From Litoreibacter sp. (lineage in GTDB: Bacteria > Pseudomonadota > Alphaproteobacteria > Rhodobacterales > Rhodobacteraceae): a stretch of 6,926 bases of DNA. Made by a program: the position numbers and the translations under genes. This document shows positions 1-5,891 of the stretch, in pieces (the stretch's first letter is position 1; every line of letters starts with the position of its first letter). The notes below the pieces were generated by a model. That model saw only the letters and a program-made list of their open reading frames with translations, was not told the DNA's origin and made no database searches. Where the stretch lies: positions 1 through 6,926 of the forward strand of contig JABDPP010000304.1 in NCBI GenBank assembly GCA_013042765.1, written 5' to 3'.

Positions 1-188
1 GGCTTGGCCCGTTGCTGTTCGAACAAAGTACGCAGGCGCAGTTCCTACGTCCGATTGTGGCAAGCCTTGCCTTCGGCCTGACTGCCGCTACACTTCTGGC
101 GCTGTTCGTCACTCCTGCGGCGCTTGCCATTCTGCATGACCTCGGGCTGATCGCGAGGCCGCGCGAAACGAACGATCCGCAAGAGTAG
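1..188 (+). CDS. RND-family multidrug/solute efflux transporter, C-terminal end (partial)
   Basis: The reading frame with codons starting at position 3 is open from the window edge to a TAG at 186-188 and gives 61 residues. It begins LGPLLFEQSTQAQFL, continues with a hydrophobic stretch (roughly residues 19-45, PIVASLAFGLTAATLLALF then VTPAALAIL), and ends in a short charged tail (RPRETNDPQE). This matches the end of HAE1/AcrB-type RND permeases: the 'GPLL.E.S.QAQFL.P' loop before the last transmembrane helix, then the final helix with a '(V/T)P' motif and a cytoplasmic tail. Such proteins are trimeric inner-membrane proton antiporters that work with a periplasmic adaptor and usually an outer-membrane channel. 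The substrate cannot be read from this fragment, and the adaptor gene is not in the window. A 7-bp hairpin (209-215 with 223-229) follows the stop but has no T-run. Confidence 0.85.
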   Translation, partial: LGPLLFEQSTQAQFLRPIVASLAFGLTAATLLALFVTPAALAILHDLGLIARPRETNDPQE

Positions 189-804
189 TGGCCAACTACG
201 CAAACTGCTCATCAGATCAAGACTGATGACCATCCTGCTCTTGGGGTTGATCGGCAGATGTTAGATGCCCTCAAAGCCGCCATTGGCACTTGCACAGCGA
301 AAAAAACACTTTGTCCGCGATGCCGACGCTCGCCGCAATCCGCATCAACTTCCGCTTCTACCAGTAGCCGCCGCTCGCGGTTATGGGAACACTGCCGCGG
401 GAAAGAACCTCAAGCGCATCTCACCGTTCCTGTCGTCCGGGAAAGCCGGTGTCCATCAACAGTCAGGCGGAAACGCGCGGTGTTTTTCTGGTTAGGTCTG
501 GAAAACCCAAACTCCGGGTCACTGCTCATGATCCGTTAAGGTTGGGAGCTGTTAAACTGCCGGGTCGGGGATACTCCCGGGCCGGTCAGCCCCCTTCCCA
601 AACAAACCACCCAGATGCGCCAGACCCTCTCTTAGTTCAGGCTGCCATCTGTCCCAAAATCCCTGACGGCGGACACACAACTCTTTCGATGGTGTGCGAT
701 TCGAATACCGGGCCGGATGTGATCTGTCCTAATGGAACGTCCCAGTCTGCGGCGCGGCTGTCCGAGCTATGGTAACCTTCGCTTTGAGCACGGTCTAGTG
801 TGGC
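189..804. other. Gene-free interval between the RND gene and ubiB; no recognised gene
   Basis: About 615 bases without a credible gene. Several overlapping open frames exist (for example + strand 258-539, 265-495 and 383-775). Their translations are rich in Arg, Ser and Pro, show no family motif, and lack a convincing ribosome binding site, as expected for chance frames in GC-rich DNA. What can be seen is an extended imperfect hairpin at 541-603 and a weak 7-bp hairpin just after the RND stop codon. I found no tRNA-like cloverleaf, no signal recognition particle RNA core motif, no insertion-sequence ends, no repeat array and no intrinsic terminator. The two flanking genes converge here. The stretch could be decayed coding sequence from an older insertion or a long 3' region; I cannot decide between these. 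Confidence 0.5.
541..603. other. Extended imperfect hairpin, possible structured RNA or palindromic remnant
   Basis: Three stacked helices can be drawn. The outer one pairs 541-548 with 595-603 (bulged A at 600, one G-U). The middle one pairs 557-563 with 582-589 (bulged T at 586). The inner one pairs 566-569 with 576-579 around a GATACT loop. This gives about 19 base pairs over 63 nt. No T-run follows on either strand, so it is not an intrinsic terminator. No RNA family was recognised. In GC-rich DNA such a fold may arise by chance, hence the low confidence. Confidence 0.3.
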
Positions 805-2340
805 TCAGAGAGCCAATTGCGCGACAACTAGTGCAAGCGCGGTAAACCCGCACCCGATAGCGAAATAAAGAAAGTTCTGGGTCGTCTGAGCGCGGGGTGC
901 CTCCTCGCGGGCCTGTTCCTCCTGTGTGCGAAGCAGCCTTTCTGCCAGCACCGGCAGTTTGGGTCCGAACCGGGCCAGCACTTGTGCTGTTGAAACCAGA
1001 TCGCGGACCAGCGCGCGTGGCCCGACATTCTCCTTGATGTAATCCTCGACGACCGGCTGCGCGACTTCCCAGATGTTGATCTGCGGATACATCGTGCGCG
1101 CGACCCCTTCGACAACGACCATCGTACGTTGCAGCAAAATCAGCTCGGTGCGTGTCTCCATCCCGAACCGCTCTGTTACCTCGAAAAGGTAGTTGAGCAG
1201 CCGTCCCATGGAGATCTGCGTGGCGTCCATCCCGAAAATCGGCTCGCCGACGGACCGCAAGGCCTGCGCAAACTCGTCGATGTCACGATCCCGGGGGACG
1301 TATCCTGCCTCGAAATGCACCTCTGCGACGCGACGGTAATCCTTGCGGATAAAGCCCATCAGAATCTCGGCATAGACCCGGCGGGTATAGGCGTCGATCC
1401 GGCCCATGATCCCGAAATCATAGGCGATGATGTCGCCGGTCGCAGAAACTTTCAGATTTCCCTGATGCATATCGGCATGAAAGTAGCCGTCATTCAGAGC
1501 GTGACGCAGAAACAGCTTGAGAACCCGCTCGCCGAGGTCCTTGCGGTCGAGACCTGCGGCCTCGATCGCTTCGAGATCGCCAAAGGCCATACCCTCGGCC
1601 CATTCGAGCGTCATGACTCGGCGTTCGGAATGGAAAAAATACGCCTTCGGTACGATGAAGCCCGCGTCATTCACGGTATTTGCAGCATATTCCCCGGCGG
1701 CTGCGGATTCGAGCCTGAGATCAAGCTCCCCTTTCACCACCCCTTCGAAATGCGCGATCACCTCGGTCGGGCGCAGTCGGCGGGTAGCCGGCATGAGCCT
1801 TTCGATGATGTTGGCCGCGAAGTGGAAACTGTCCACATCCCGCTGAAACGCGCGTTCAATGGCCGGACGCAAAACCTTGACGGCGACCTCCTCACCGGTT
1901 TCGACGAGGGGGGCTTTGTGGACCTGTGCAATCGAGGCCGCTGCGACAGGTTCGGAAAATTCCGAGAAGATCTGGTCGATCGGGCGTTCAAACTCCTTCT
2001 CGATCATGGCTTTGGCCTGAACGGCGGGAAATGGCGGGAGCTTGTCCTGCAATACGCGCAATTGGCGGGCCATCTCCTCGCCGACGAGATCAGGTCGGGT
2101 CGAGAGGATCTGGCCGAACTTGATGTAGGCGGGACCCATGGCGCTCAGCGCGCGTGTCACCGGGGGCAGGCTGGGGTCGCCCTTGCGGCCGAGCCATGAG
2201 AACGGGAAGGCCGTGACCCGCACGAGCAGGCGCAAATGCCGTGGCGTGTTGAAGGCGTCCAGAACAAAACTCAGGGCTCCGGCACGCTGGAAAGTGGCGC
2301 CGGTGCGGATGAGCCGGACTATGTTGTGAGGGCCACGCAC
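805..2340 (-). CDS. ubiB: Ubiquinone biosynthesis regulatory protein kinase-like UbiB (ABC1/ADCK family)
   Basis: The product has 511 residues, the usual length for bacterial UbiB. UbiB is an atypical kinase-fold ATPase needed for coenzyme Q biosynthesis; it is membrane-associated and thought to help handle hydrophobic ubiquinone precursors rather than to phosphorylate proteins. Visible in order: the family-specific KxGQ motif (K74-F-G-Q77) in the N-terminal extension; the Ala-rich nucleotide loop AAASIAQV (133-140) that replaces the Gly-rich P-loop; the VAVK lysine (K155); the ExD motif (E205-L-D207); the catalytic-loop-like HADMHQGN (H288, D290, N295); the metal-binding DFG (D308-G310); and a C-terminal hydrophobic helix (about 490-511). 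The tail appears to have one membrane segment. The start is GTG at 2340, immediately after the ubiE stop codon (TAA at 2343-2341, zero spacing), so translation is probably coupled to ubiE. Only a weak GGA-type ribosome site lies in the ubiE 3' end. No T-run terminator follows the TGA stop at 807-805. Confidence 0.96.
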   Translation of the reverse strand: MRGPHNIVRLIRTGATFQRAGALSFVLDAFNTPRHLRLLVRVTAFPFSWLGRKGDPSLPPVTRALSAMGPAYIKFGQILSTRPDLVGEEMARQLRVLQDKLPPFPAVQAKAMIEKEFERPIDQIFSEFSEPVAAASIAQVHKAPLVETGEEVAVKVLRPAIERAFQRDVDSFHFAANIIERLMPATRRLRPTEVIAHFEGVVKGELDLRLESAAAGEYAANTVNDAGFIVPKAYFFHSERRVMTLEWAEGMAFGDLEAIEAAGLDRKDLGERVLKLFLRHALNDGYFHADMHQGNLKVSATGDIIAYDFGIMGRIDAYTRRVYAEILMGFIRKDYRRVAEVHFEAGYVPRDRDIDEFAQALRSVGEPIFGMDATQISMGRLLNYLFEVTERFGMETRTELILLQRTMVVVEGVARTMYPQINIWEVAQPVVEDYIKENVGPRALVRDLVSTAQVLARFGPKLPVLAERLLRTQEEQAREEAPRAQTTQNFLYFAIGCGFTALALVVAQLAL

Positions 2341-3090
2341 TTAGATTTTCCAACCGGCATGCAGCGCGGCGACGCCAAAGGTCATGTTCCGGTAACTGAC
2401 GTTCTCGAAACCCGCAGTGCGGATCATCGTGGCAAAGGTATCCTGATCCGGGAACTTCCGGATTGACTCGACGAGATACTGATAGCTCTCGCTGTCATTG
2501 GCGATCACCTTGCCCATTCGCGGAATGACGTTGAAAGAGTAGAGGTCATAGGCCTTCTGCATCATTGGGTTCGGCAGTTGCGAAAACTCAAGAACCATCA
2601 GTCGGCCGCCGGGCCGTAGCACGCGGTAGGCCTCGCTGAGGGCGTCGGGAATACGCGTGACGTTCCGGATGCCGAAACTGATCGTGTAGACATCGAAGCT
2701 GTTATCCTCAAAAGGCAAGGCCATGGCGTCACCCACGATCCAGTCCAGACGATCTGCCATGGCTTCGGCATCGGCCCGTTTGCGGCCTTCAACCAACATG
2801 GATTCAGTCATGTCGAGGACGACAGCTTTGGCGTCGCCTGCCCGCTTGAGGAAGCGGAAGGCGATATCGCCCGTGCCGCCCGCGACATCAAGAAGACGTT
2901 GCCCGGGTCGGGGCGCCAGCCAATCCATCATCGCGTCTTTCCAGACCCGGTGAATGCCCGCTGACATCACATCGTTCATGATGTCGTATTTCGAGGCCAC
3001 GTTGGTAAACACCCCGTGGACCATGCCGGCCTTTTCACCTTCGGGAATATCGCGATATCCGAAATGGGTCGTCTTCTCGTCGTCTGTCAT
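2341..3090 (-). CDS. ubiE: Ubiquinone/menaquinone biosynthesis C-methyltransferase UbiE
   Basis: The product has 249 residues, close to the family's usual 250. UbiE is the SAM-dependent C-methyltransferase that converts demethoxyubiquinol-type (2-polyprenyl-6-methoxy-benzoquinol) intermediates in ubiquinone synthesis, and demethylmenaquinol in organisms that make menaquinone. Seen in the sequence: the first UbiE signature at residues 35-51 ([17 protein letters not shown]); SAM motif [13 protein letters not shown] (66-77); the acidic end of beta 2 ([10 protein letters not shown], 90-99); the GDAMALPF motif II (120-127); the second signature [15 protein letters not shown] (146-160); and the typical C-terminus [12 protein letters not shown]. 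The frame is open upstream to 3438, but ATG 3090 is chosen because the family homology begins there ([12 protein letters not shown]), because AAAGGAC (3108-3102) lies 11 nt upstream, and because the longer form would overlap mutM and the promoter. It is the first gene of a two-gene operon with ubiB. Confidence 0.97.
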   Translation of the reverse strand: MTDDEKTTHFGYRDIPEGEKAGMVHGVFTNVASKYDIMNDVMSAGIHRVWKDAMMDWLAPRPGQRLLDVAGGTGDIAFRFLKRAGDAKAVVLDMTESMLVEGRKRADAEAMADRLDWIVGDAMALPFEDNSFDVYTISFGIRNVTRIPDALSEAYRVLRPGGRLMVLEFSQLPNPMMQKAYDLYSFNVIPRMGKVIANDSESYQYLVESIRKFPDQDTFATMIRTAGFENVSYRNMTFGVAALHAGWKI

Positions 3091-3121
3091 CGGGGCTTGA
3101 AGTCCTTTGCGTCTGACCCTC

Positions 3122-3149
3122 CTTATAGGTTTGCGCCACGCGGTGACAA
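3122..3149 (-). promoter_or_regulatory. Predicted sigma70-type promoter for ubiE-ubiB
   Basis: On the minus strand, TTGTCA (3149-3144, 5 of 6 matches to the -35 consensus) is followed after 16 nt by TATAAG (3127-3122, 5 of 6 matches to the -10 consensus). Transcription would start near 3115, about 25 nt before the ubiE ATG, leaving room for the AAAGGAC ribosome binding site. This is the best-matching promoter in the window. It lies in the 88-bp divergent region shared with mutM, for which I did not find an equally good plus-strand promoter. Confidence 0.65.
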
Positions 3150-3178
3150 TGCAACCCTGCTGAACAAAGAGAGAATCT

Positions 3179-4030
3179 GTGCCAGAACTGCCCGAAGTTG
3201 AGACGGTGCGACGCGGTTTGCTGCCGGTCCTGGAGGGAAAAACGATTCTCAAGGCAGAGGTGCGCCGCCCTGACCTCAGATGGCCCTTCCCCGAAAACAT
3301 GGCGGAACGGCTCACCGGGATGCGTGTTCTGCGGCTCCGGCGGCGGTCAAAATACATCCTGGCGGACCTGTCTTCGCAGGAGACTTTGATCATCCACCTG
3401 GGGATGTCTGGACGGATGTTGATCGATGGGACCGCCACGGCCGATTTCCATTCAAACCCTGTCCTGCCGGATAAACATGATCACGTGATCCTGCACACAG
3501 ATGCGCCTGCACGGGTGACGTTTAACGACGCACGCCGTTTCGGAGCGATGGATCTTGCGCCTACAGAGCAGGTGGAGGCGCATTGGCTGCTGGGCAAGCT
3601 GGGCCCCGAACCGCTGGGCAACGCCTTCAATGAAAACTACCTCGTCGCGCGTTTTAAAGGGCGTAACACGCCAGTCAAATCAGCGTTGCTGGATCAGCGA
3701 ATCGTGGCCGGTCTTGGCAATATTTACGTCTGTGAAGTTCTGCACCGGACCGGAATTTCCCCGAAACGGAAGGCTGGAAAGATCGGTGTAGACCGAGTTC
3801 AAAGCCTTGTTCCCGCGATCAGGGATGTGCTGAACGAAGCGATTTCCTCTGGCGGTTCCTCGCTGCGCGACTATCGCCAGGCGGACGGAGAACTCGGTTA
3901 TTTTCAACACAATTTCACGGTTTATGACCGGGAAGGGCAGGGCTGTACCCGCGCGGGCTGTGATGGGGAAATTGCCCGGGTTGTGCAGTCGGGCCGTTCT
4001 TCCTTTTACTGTCCTGTGTGTCAAAGATGA
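3179..4030 (+). CDS. mutM: Formamidopyrimidine-DNA glycosylase (Fpg/MutM)
   Basis: The product has 283 residues, within the normal range for Fpg (about 270-290). It is a bifunctional base-excision-repair enzyme that removes 8-oxoguanine and formamidopyrimidines and then cleaves the abasic site. The N-terminus [14 protein letters not shown] carries the catalytic Pro2 (free after Met removal) and Glu3. K58 in [11 protein letters not shown] corresponds to the conserved minor-groove lysine. HLGMSGR lies at 73-79, and the helix-two-turn-helix region reads [20 protein letters not shown] (171-190). The C-terminal zinc finger has Cys256, Cys261, Cys278 and Cys281, with the DNA-binding SGRSS loop (R273) between the cysteine pairs. 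All key residues are intact. The start is GTG at 3179; it fixes the invariant PELPEVE N-terminus, and the ribosome binding site before it is weak (AAAGAGAG). The gene is divergent from ubiE and 61 bp upstream of the enoyl-CoA hydratase gene. Confidence 0.97.
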   Translation: MPELPEVETVRRGLLPVLEGKTILKAEVRRPDLRWPFPENMAERLTGMRVLRLRRRSKYILADLSSQETLIIHLGMSGRMLIDGTATADFHSNPVLPDKHDHVILHTDAPARVTFNDARRFGAMDLAPTEQVEAHWLLGKLGPEPLGNAFNENYLVARFKGRNTPVKSALLDQRIVAGLGNIYVCEVLHRTGISPKRKAGKIGVDRVQSLVPAIRDVLNEAISSGGSSLRDYRQADGELGYFQHNFTVYDREGQGCTRAGCDGEIARVVQSGRSSFYCPVCQR

Positions 4031-4031
4031 A

Positions 4032-4059
4032 TTGAACCTCTGGCTCAGCCTGCTAATTC
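4032..4059 (+). promoter_or_regulatory. Weak candidate promoter before the enoyl-CoA hydratase gene
   Basis: TTGAAC (4032-4037) and TAATTC (4054-4059) are separated by 16 nt, just after the mutM stop codon and 32 nt before the downstream ATG. The -35 matches in 4 of 6 positions but the -10 matches poorly, so the gene may instead be transcribed from the mutM promoter. Confidence 0.25.
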
Positions 4060-4091
4060 TGGGCGTCGGAAACAAGGTAAGAGGCCCGTGA

Positions 4092-4868
4092 ATGGCTTTT
4101 GAGAACATCATTGTCGAGATCGACGAGCATATTGCGCTGATCAAGCTGAACCGGCCGGACGCCCTGAATGCGCTAAATGCTGCTTTGCTGCGGGAGCTGA
4201 GCACTGCGATGCGCGAAGCGGATGCCAATGAAAAAGTGCGTTGTATCGTGCTGACGGGCTCCGAGAAGGCCTTTGCTGCAGGTGCCGACATCAGCGAGAT
4301 GCGCGACAAGTCCTTCGTCGATGTCTTTACCCAGAACATGTTCGTGGAGGAAATCGAGACGATCGAGCGTGTGCGTAAGCCTATCATCGCGGCAGTTTCA
4401 GGGTACGCGCTGGGCGGTGGGTGCGAGCTGGCGATGATCTGCGACTTCATCATTGCGTCAGATACCGCGAAATTCGGCCAGCCCGAGATCAACCTTGGCG
4501 TTGTCGCTGGCATTGGCGGTACACAGCGACTGACGCGGTTCGTCGGAAAGTCCAAGGCCATGGACATGCACCTGACCGGTCGCTTCATGGATGCCGAAGA
4601 GGCGGAGCGTTCCGGCCTCGTCAGCCGTGTCGTGCCGGCCAAGAAACTCATGGCAGAAGCGATGGCCGCGGCCGCAAAGGTCGCGGAAAAGTCGCAGCTG
4701 GCAGCCATGGTGGTCAAGGAAGCGGTGGACCGTAGCTACGAGACGCCCCTATCTGAGGGCCTGTTGTTCGAGCGTCGGGTCTTCAACTCTCTGTTTGCCA
4801 CCGAAGACCAGCAGGAGGGCATGACTGCCTTCGTTGAAAAGCGCGAGCCACATTTCCGCGATAAATAG
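4092..4868 (+). CDS. Short-chain enoyl-CoA hydratase (crotonase family)
   Basis: The product has 258 residues, typical for the single-domain crotonase fold. The expected reaction is hydration of trans-2-enoyl-CoA to 3-hydroxyacyl-CoA in fatty-acid beta-oxidation or related acyl-CoA degradation in the cytoplasm. Seen: the N-terminal strand ending in [11 protein letters not shown] (19-29); the CoA-binding and oxyanion segment [10 protein letters not shown] (61-70); the second oxyanion segment [10 protein letters not shown] (106-115) with catalytic-position Glu112; and [10 protein letters not shown] (129-138) with the second catalytic-position Glu132. Both glutamates typical of true hydratases are present, which favours hydratase over isomerase or dehalogenase members, though the acyl chain preference cannot be read. 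ATG 4092 is preceded by AAGAGG (4079-4084) at 7-nt spacing, a good ribosome binding site. The position between mutM and rpsT is familiar in alphaproteobacteria, but no functional link with them is evident. Confidence 0.93.
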   Translation: MAFENIIVEIDEHIALIKLNRPDALNALNAALLRELSTAMREADANEKVRCIVLTGSEKAFAAGADISEMRDKSFVDVFTQNMFVEEIETIERVRKPIIAAVSGYALGGGCELAMICDFIIASDTAKFGQPEINLGVVAGIGGTQRLTRFVGKSKAMDMHLTGRFMDAEEAERSGLVSRVVPAKKLMAEAMAAAAKVAEKSQLAAMVVKEAVDRSYETPLSEGLLFERRVFNSLFATEDQQEGMTAFVEKREPHFRDK

Positions 4869-4881
4869 GTGCTTATACCCG

Positions 4882-4910
4882 TTGACTTGCCACCGAGTCG
4901 GGCCTAGAAG
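4882..4910 (+). promoter_or_regulatory. Predicted sigma70-type promoter for rpsT
   Basis: TTGACT (4882-4887, 5 of 6 matches to the -35) is followed after 17 nt by TAGAAG (4905-4910, 4 of 6 matches to the -10). It starts 13 nt after the enoyl-CoA hydratase stop codon. The predicted start near 4917 gives a leader of about 38 nt before the rpsT ATG. The strong TTGAC element and optimal spacing suit a ribosomal protein gene. Confidence 0.6.
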
Positions 4911-4954
4911 CGCCATCTGAGTTTTCAAACACCGAACCGCCGGGGTATTTACGT

Positions 4955-5221
4955 ATGGCAAATTCGCCTCAAGCAAAAAAGCGCGCCCGCCAGAATGAGC
5001 GCCGCTTCGCAGTCAACAAAGCGCGTCGCTCGCGCATCCGCACCTACCTGCGCAAGGTAGAGGAGGCAATTGCGTCCGGTGATCAGGATGCGGCCAAGGA
5101 AGCGCTCAAGTCGGCACAGCCGGAACTGATGCGTGGTGTCTGCAAAGGCGTGCTGCATAAAAACACCGCGTCCAGAAAAATGTCGCGGCTTTCGTCGCGG
5201 GTCAAAGCGATCAGCGTCTGA
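4955..5221 (+). CDS. rpsT: Small ribosomal subunit protein bS20
   Basis: The product has 88 residues and is highly basic, the usual size for S20, which binds 16S rRNA and supports early assembly of the 30S subunit. The N-terminus [17 protein letters not shown] is the family hallmark, followed by [16 protein letters not shown] (about 24-39) and the C-terminal [19 protein letters not shown] (69-87). The ATG at 4955 is the only sensible start; the leader before it (GCCGGGGTATTTACGT) holds a GGGG stretch in place of a canonical Shine-Dalgarno. The gene is bracketed by its own promoter (4882-4910) and a strong intrinsic terminator (5241-5274), so it probably forms a single-gene transcription unit. 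Confidence 0.98.
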   Translation: MANSPQAKKRARQNERRFAVNKARRSRIRTYLRKVEEAIASGDQDAAKEALKSAQPELMRGVCKGVLHKNTASRKMSRLSSRVKAISV

Positions 5222-5240
5222 TCACGGAAAATATTTTCTG

Positions 5241-5274
5241 AAAAAATGCGCCCTCTTCGGAGGGCGTTTTTTTT
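5241..5274 (+). terminator. Intrinsic (Rho-independent) terminator of rpsT
   Basis: A perfect 7-bp stem, CGCCCTC (5249-5255) with GAGGGCG (5260-5266), closes a TTCG tetraloop (5256-5259) of the extra-stable C(UUCG)G type and runs into eight T residues (5267-5274). Six A residues precede the stem (5241-5246), so the structure could also act on the opposite strand. It ends the rpsT transcript 20-50 nt after the stop codon. Confidence 0.95.
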
Positions 5275-5423
5275 GTATTCAGTAGCTTGCGATGACGATT
5301 CCTGACGCGCCGGGATTCGGTTTCAAATGAAGTATGAGTCAAGAGCGAAGATCAGTTGCGAGCGACCCGGATCAGTCGCTACCCTGAGAGTGCGATTCAT
5401 TTTGTCACGGGGGACATTAAGGA
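5275..5423 (+). promoter_or_regulatory. Upstream region of the rhodanese-dnaA pair with repeats
   Basis: This 149-bp gap must hold a promoter for the rhodanese gene and possibly dnaA, because the rpsT terminator blocks read-through. I see a direct repeat GATCAGT at 5350-5356 and 5370-5376, exactly 20 bp apart. An inverted repeat, AGCGAC (5361-5366) with GTCGCT (5375-5380), overlaps it. A weak promoter-like pair is TTGCGA (5356-5361), 18 nt, TACCCT (5380-5385). No TTATNCACA DnaA box and no TTAA-N7-TTAA CtrA-type site is present. The promoter position is not settled. Confidence 0.4.
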
Positions 5424-5873
5424 ATGGGCTTGGGCACGGTCCCACGCGTTGAAGAGTTGTTGCCAACTGAAACGTGGGATTATTTGAGTGGGCACTCGGA
5501 TGCCGTGTTCATAGATGTCAGAACCAAACCCGAATTGGGGTTTGTCGGGAAGCCGGATCTGTCGTCTCTGGGGCACTCGGTGCATTGCATTGAGTGGGCT
5601 CAGTACCCAGAAATGTCTGTTAACCCGCGCTTTGTTGACATGGTTCAATCGGCACTGGAGGGGAGCGTCCCGTCCTGCGTCTTTTTTATCTGTCGATCTG
5701 GCGTGCGGTCCCTGAGTGCTGCACAGGCCGTCGCCGCCGCCTTCGAGGATGAGGGCCGCAAGGTGCGCTGCGTGAATGTAGCCGAGGGGTTTGAAGGCGA
5801 TCTGGACGCGGATAAGAAACGGGGGGGCCTAAACGGATGGAAGGCCCGGGGATTGCCATGGACGCAGTCCTGA
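5424..5873 (+). CDS. Single-domain rhodanese-like sulfurtransferase
   Basis: The product has 149 residues, the size of a stand-alone rhodanese domain. Such proteins carry sulfur as a cysteine persulfide and pass it to acceptors; the partner here is unknown. Seen: the strand AVFIDVRTKPEL (27-38) with the conserved D-V-R; the active-site loop C90-R-S-G-V-R95 following strand SCVFFI, which fits the six-residue CxxGxR sulfurtransferase loop; the helix SLSAAQAVAAAF after it; and the C-terminal NVAEGFEGDLD (118-128) and GWKARGLPW (138-146). No signal peptide or membrane helix is evident, so it should be cytoplasmic. An in-frame TAA at 5418-5420 rules out an earlier start. ATG 5424 has GGGGGA (5409-5414) at 9-nt spacing, while TTG 5430 is a possible alternative served by AAGGA. 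A run of seven G (5821-5827) lies in codons 133-135. The dnaA start is 18 nt after the stop. Confidence 0.9.
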   Translation: MGLGTVPRVEELLPTETWDYLSGHSDAVFIDVRTKPELGFVGKPDLSSLGHSVHCIEWAQYPEMSVNPRFVDMVQSALEGSVPSCVFFICRSGVRSLSAAQAVAAAFEDEGRKVRCVNVAEGFEGDLDADKKRGGLNGWKARGLPWTQS

Positions 5874-5891
5874 AAAAGAGACGGGTAAAAA

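Noticed and set aside
209..229. Hairpin after the RND stop as an intrinsic terminator
   Set aside because: The 7-bp stem is AT-rich with a 7-nt loop and no T-run follows it.
536..555. CtrA-type site from the two TTAA motifs at 536 and 552
   Set aside because: The gap is 12 nt, not the 7 nt required by the TTAA-N7-TTAA consensus.
691..716. tRNA-like T-loop (ATTCGAAT context)
   Set aside because: The flanking bases do not form a T-stem, and no acceptor, D or anticodon arms can be drawn on either strand.
383..775. 130-codon plus-strand open frame in the gene-free region
   Set aside because: No motif, atypical composition, no convincing ribosome site, and overlapping alternative frames of similar quality. 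It is retained only as part of the unexplained interval.
801..815. Small hairpin TGGCTC-AGA-GAGCCA over the ubiB stop as its terminator
   Set aside because: No T-run follows on the minus strand and the structure includes the stop codon.
732..845. Short plus-strand frame of 37 codons running into the 3' end of ubiB
   Set aside because: Too short, no ribosome site, and overlaps the conserved ubiB C-terminus on the opposite strand.
1129..2199. Long plus-strand open frame (356 codons) opposite ubiB
   Set aside because: It is antisense to a clearly conserved ubiB with all motifs intact; long antisense frames are expected in GC-rich coding DNA, and it shows no family motif.
3091..3438. N-terminal extension of ubiE to 3438
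   Set aside because: The extra 116 residues overlap mutM, contain the promoter and ribosome binding site, and have no counterpart in the UbiE family.
3680..4717. Long minus-strand open frame (345 codons) opposite mutM and enoyl-CoA hydratase
   Set aside because: It spans two well-supported genes in antisense and its Ser/Arg-rich translation looks like a codon-composition shadow.
5327..5452. 41-codon frame upstream of and overlapping the rhodanese start
   Set aside because: It is out of frame with the rhodanese gene, and has no ribosome binding site or recognisable sequence; a leader peptide cannot be supported.
5791..5818. Promoter-like TTGAAG-N16-TAAGAA inside the rhodanese gene, upstream of dnaA
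   Set aside because: Only 4 of 6 and 3 of 6 matches, and within coding sequence; too weak to list, although an internal dnaA promoter is not excluded.
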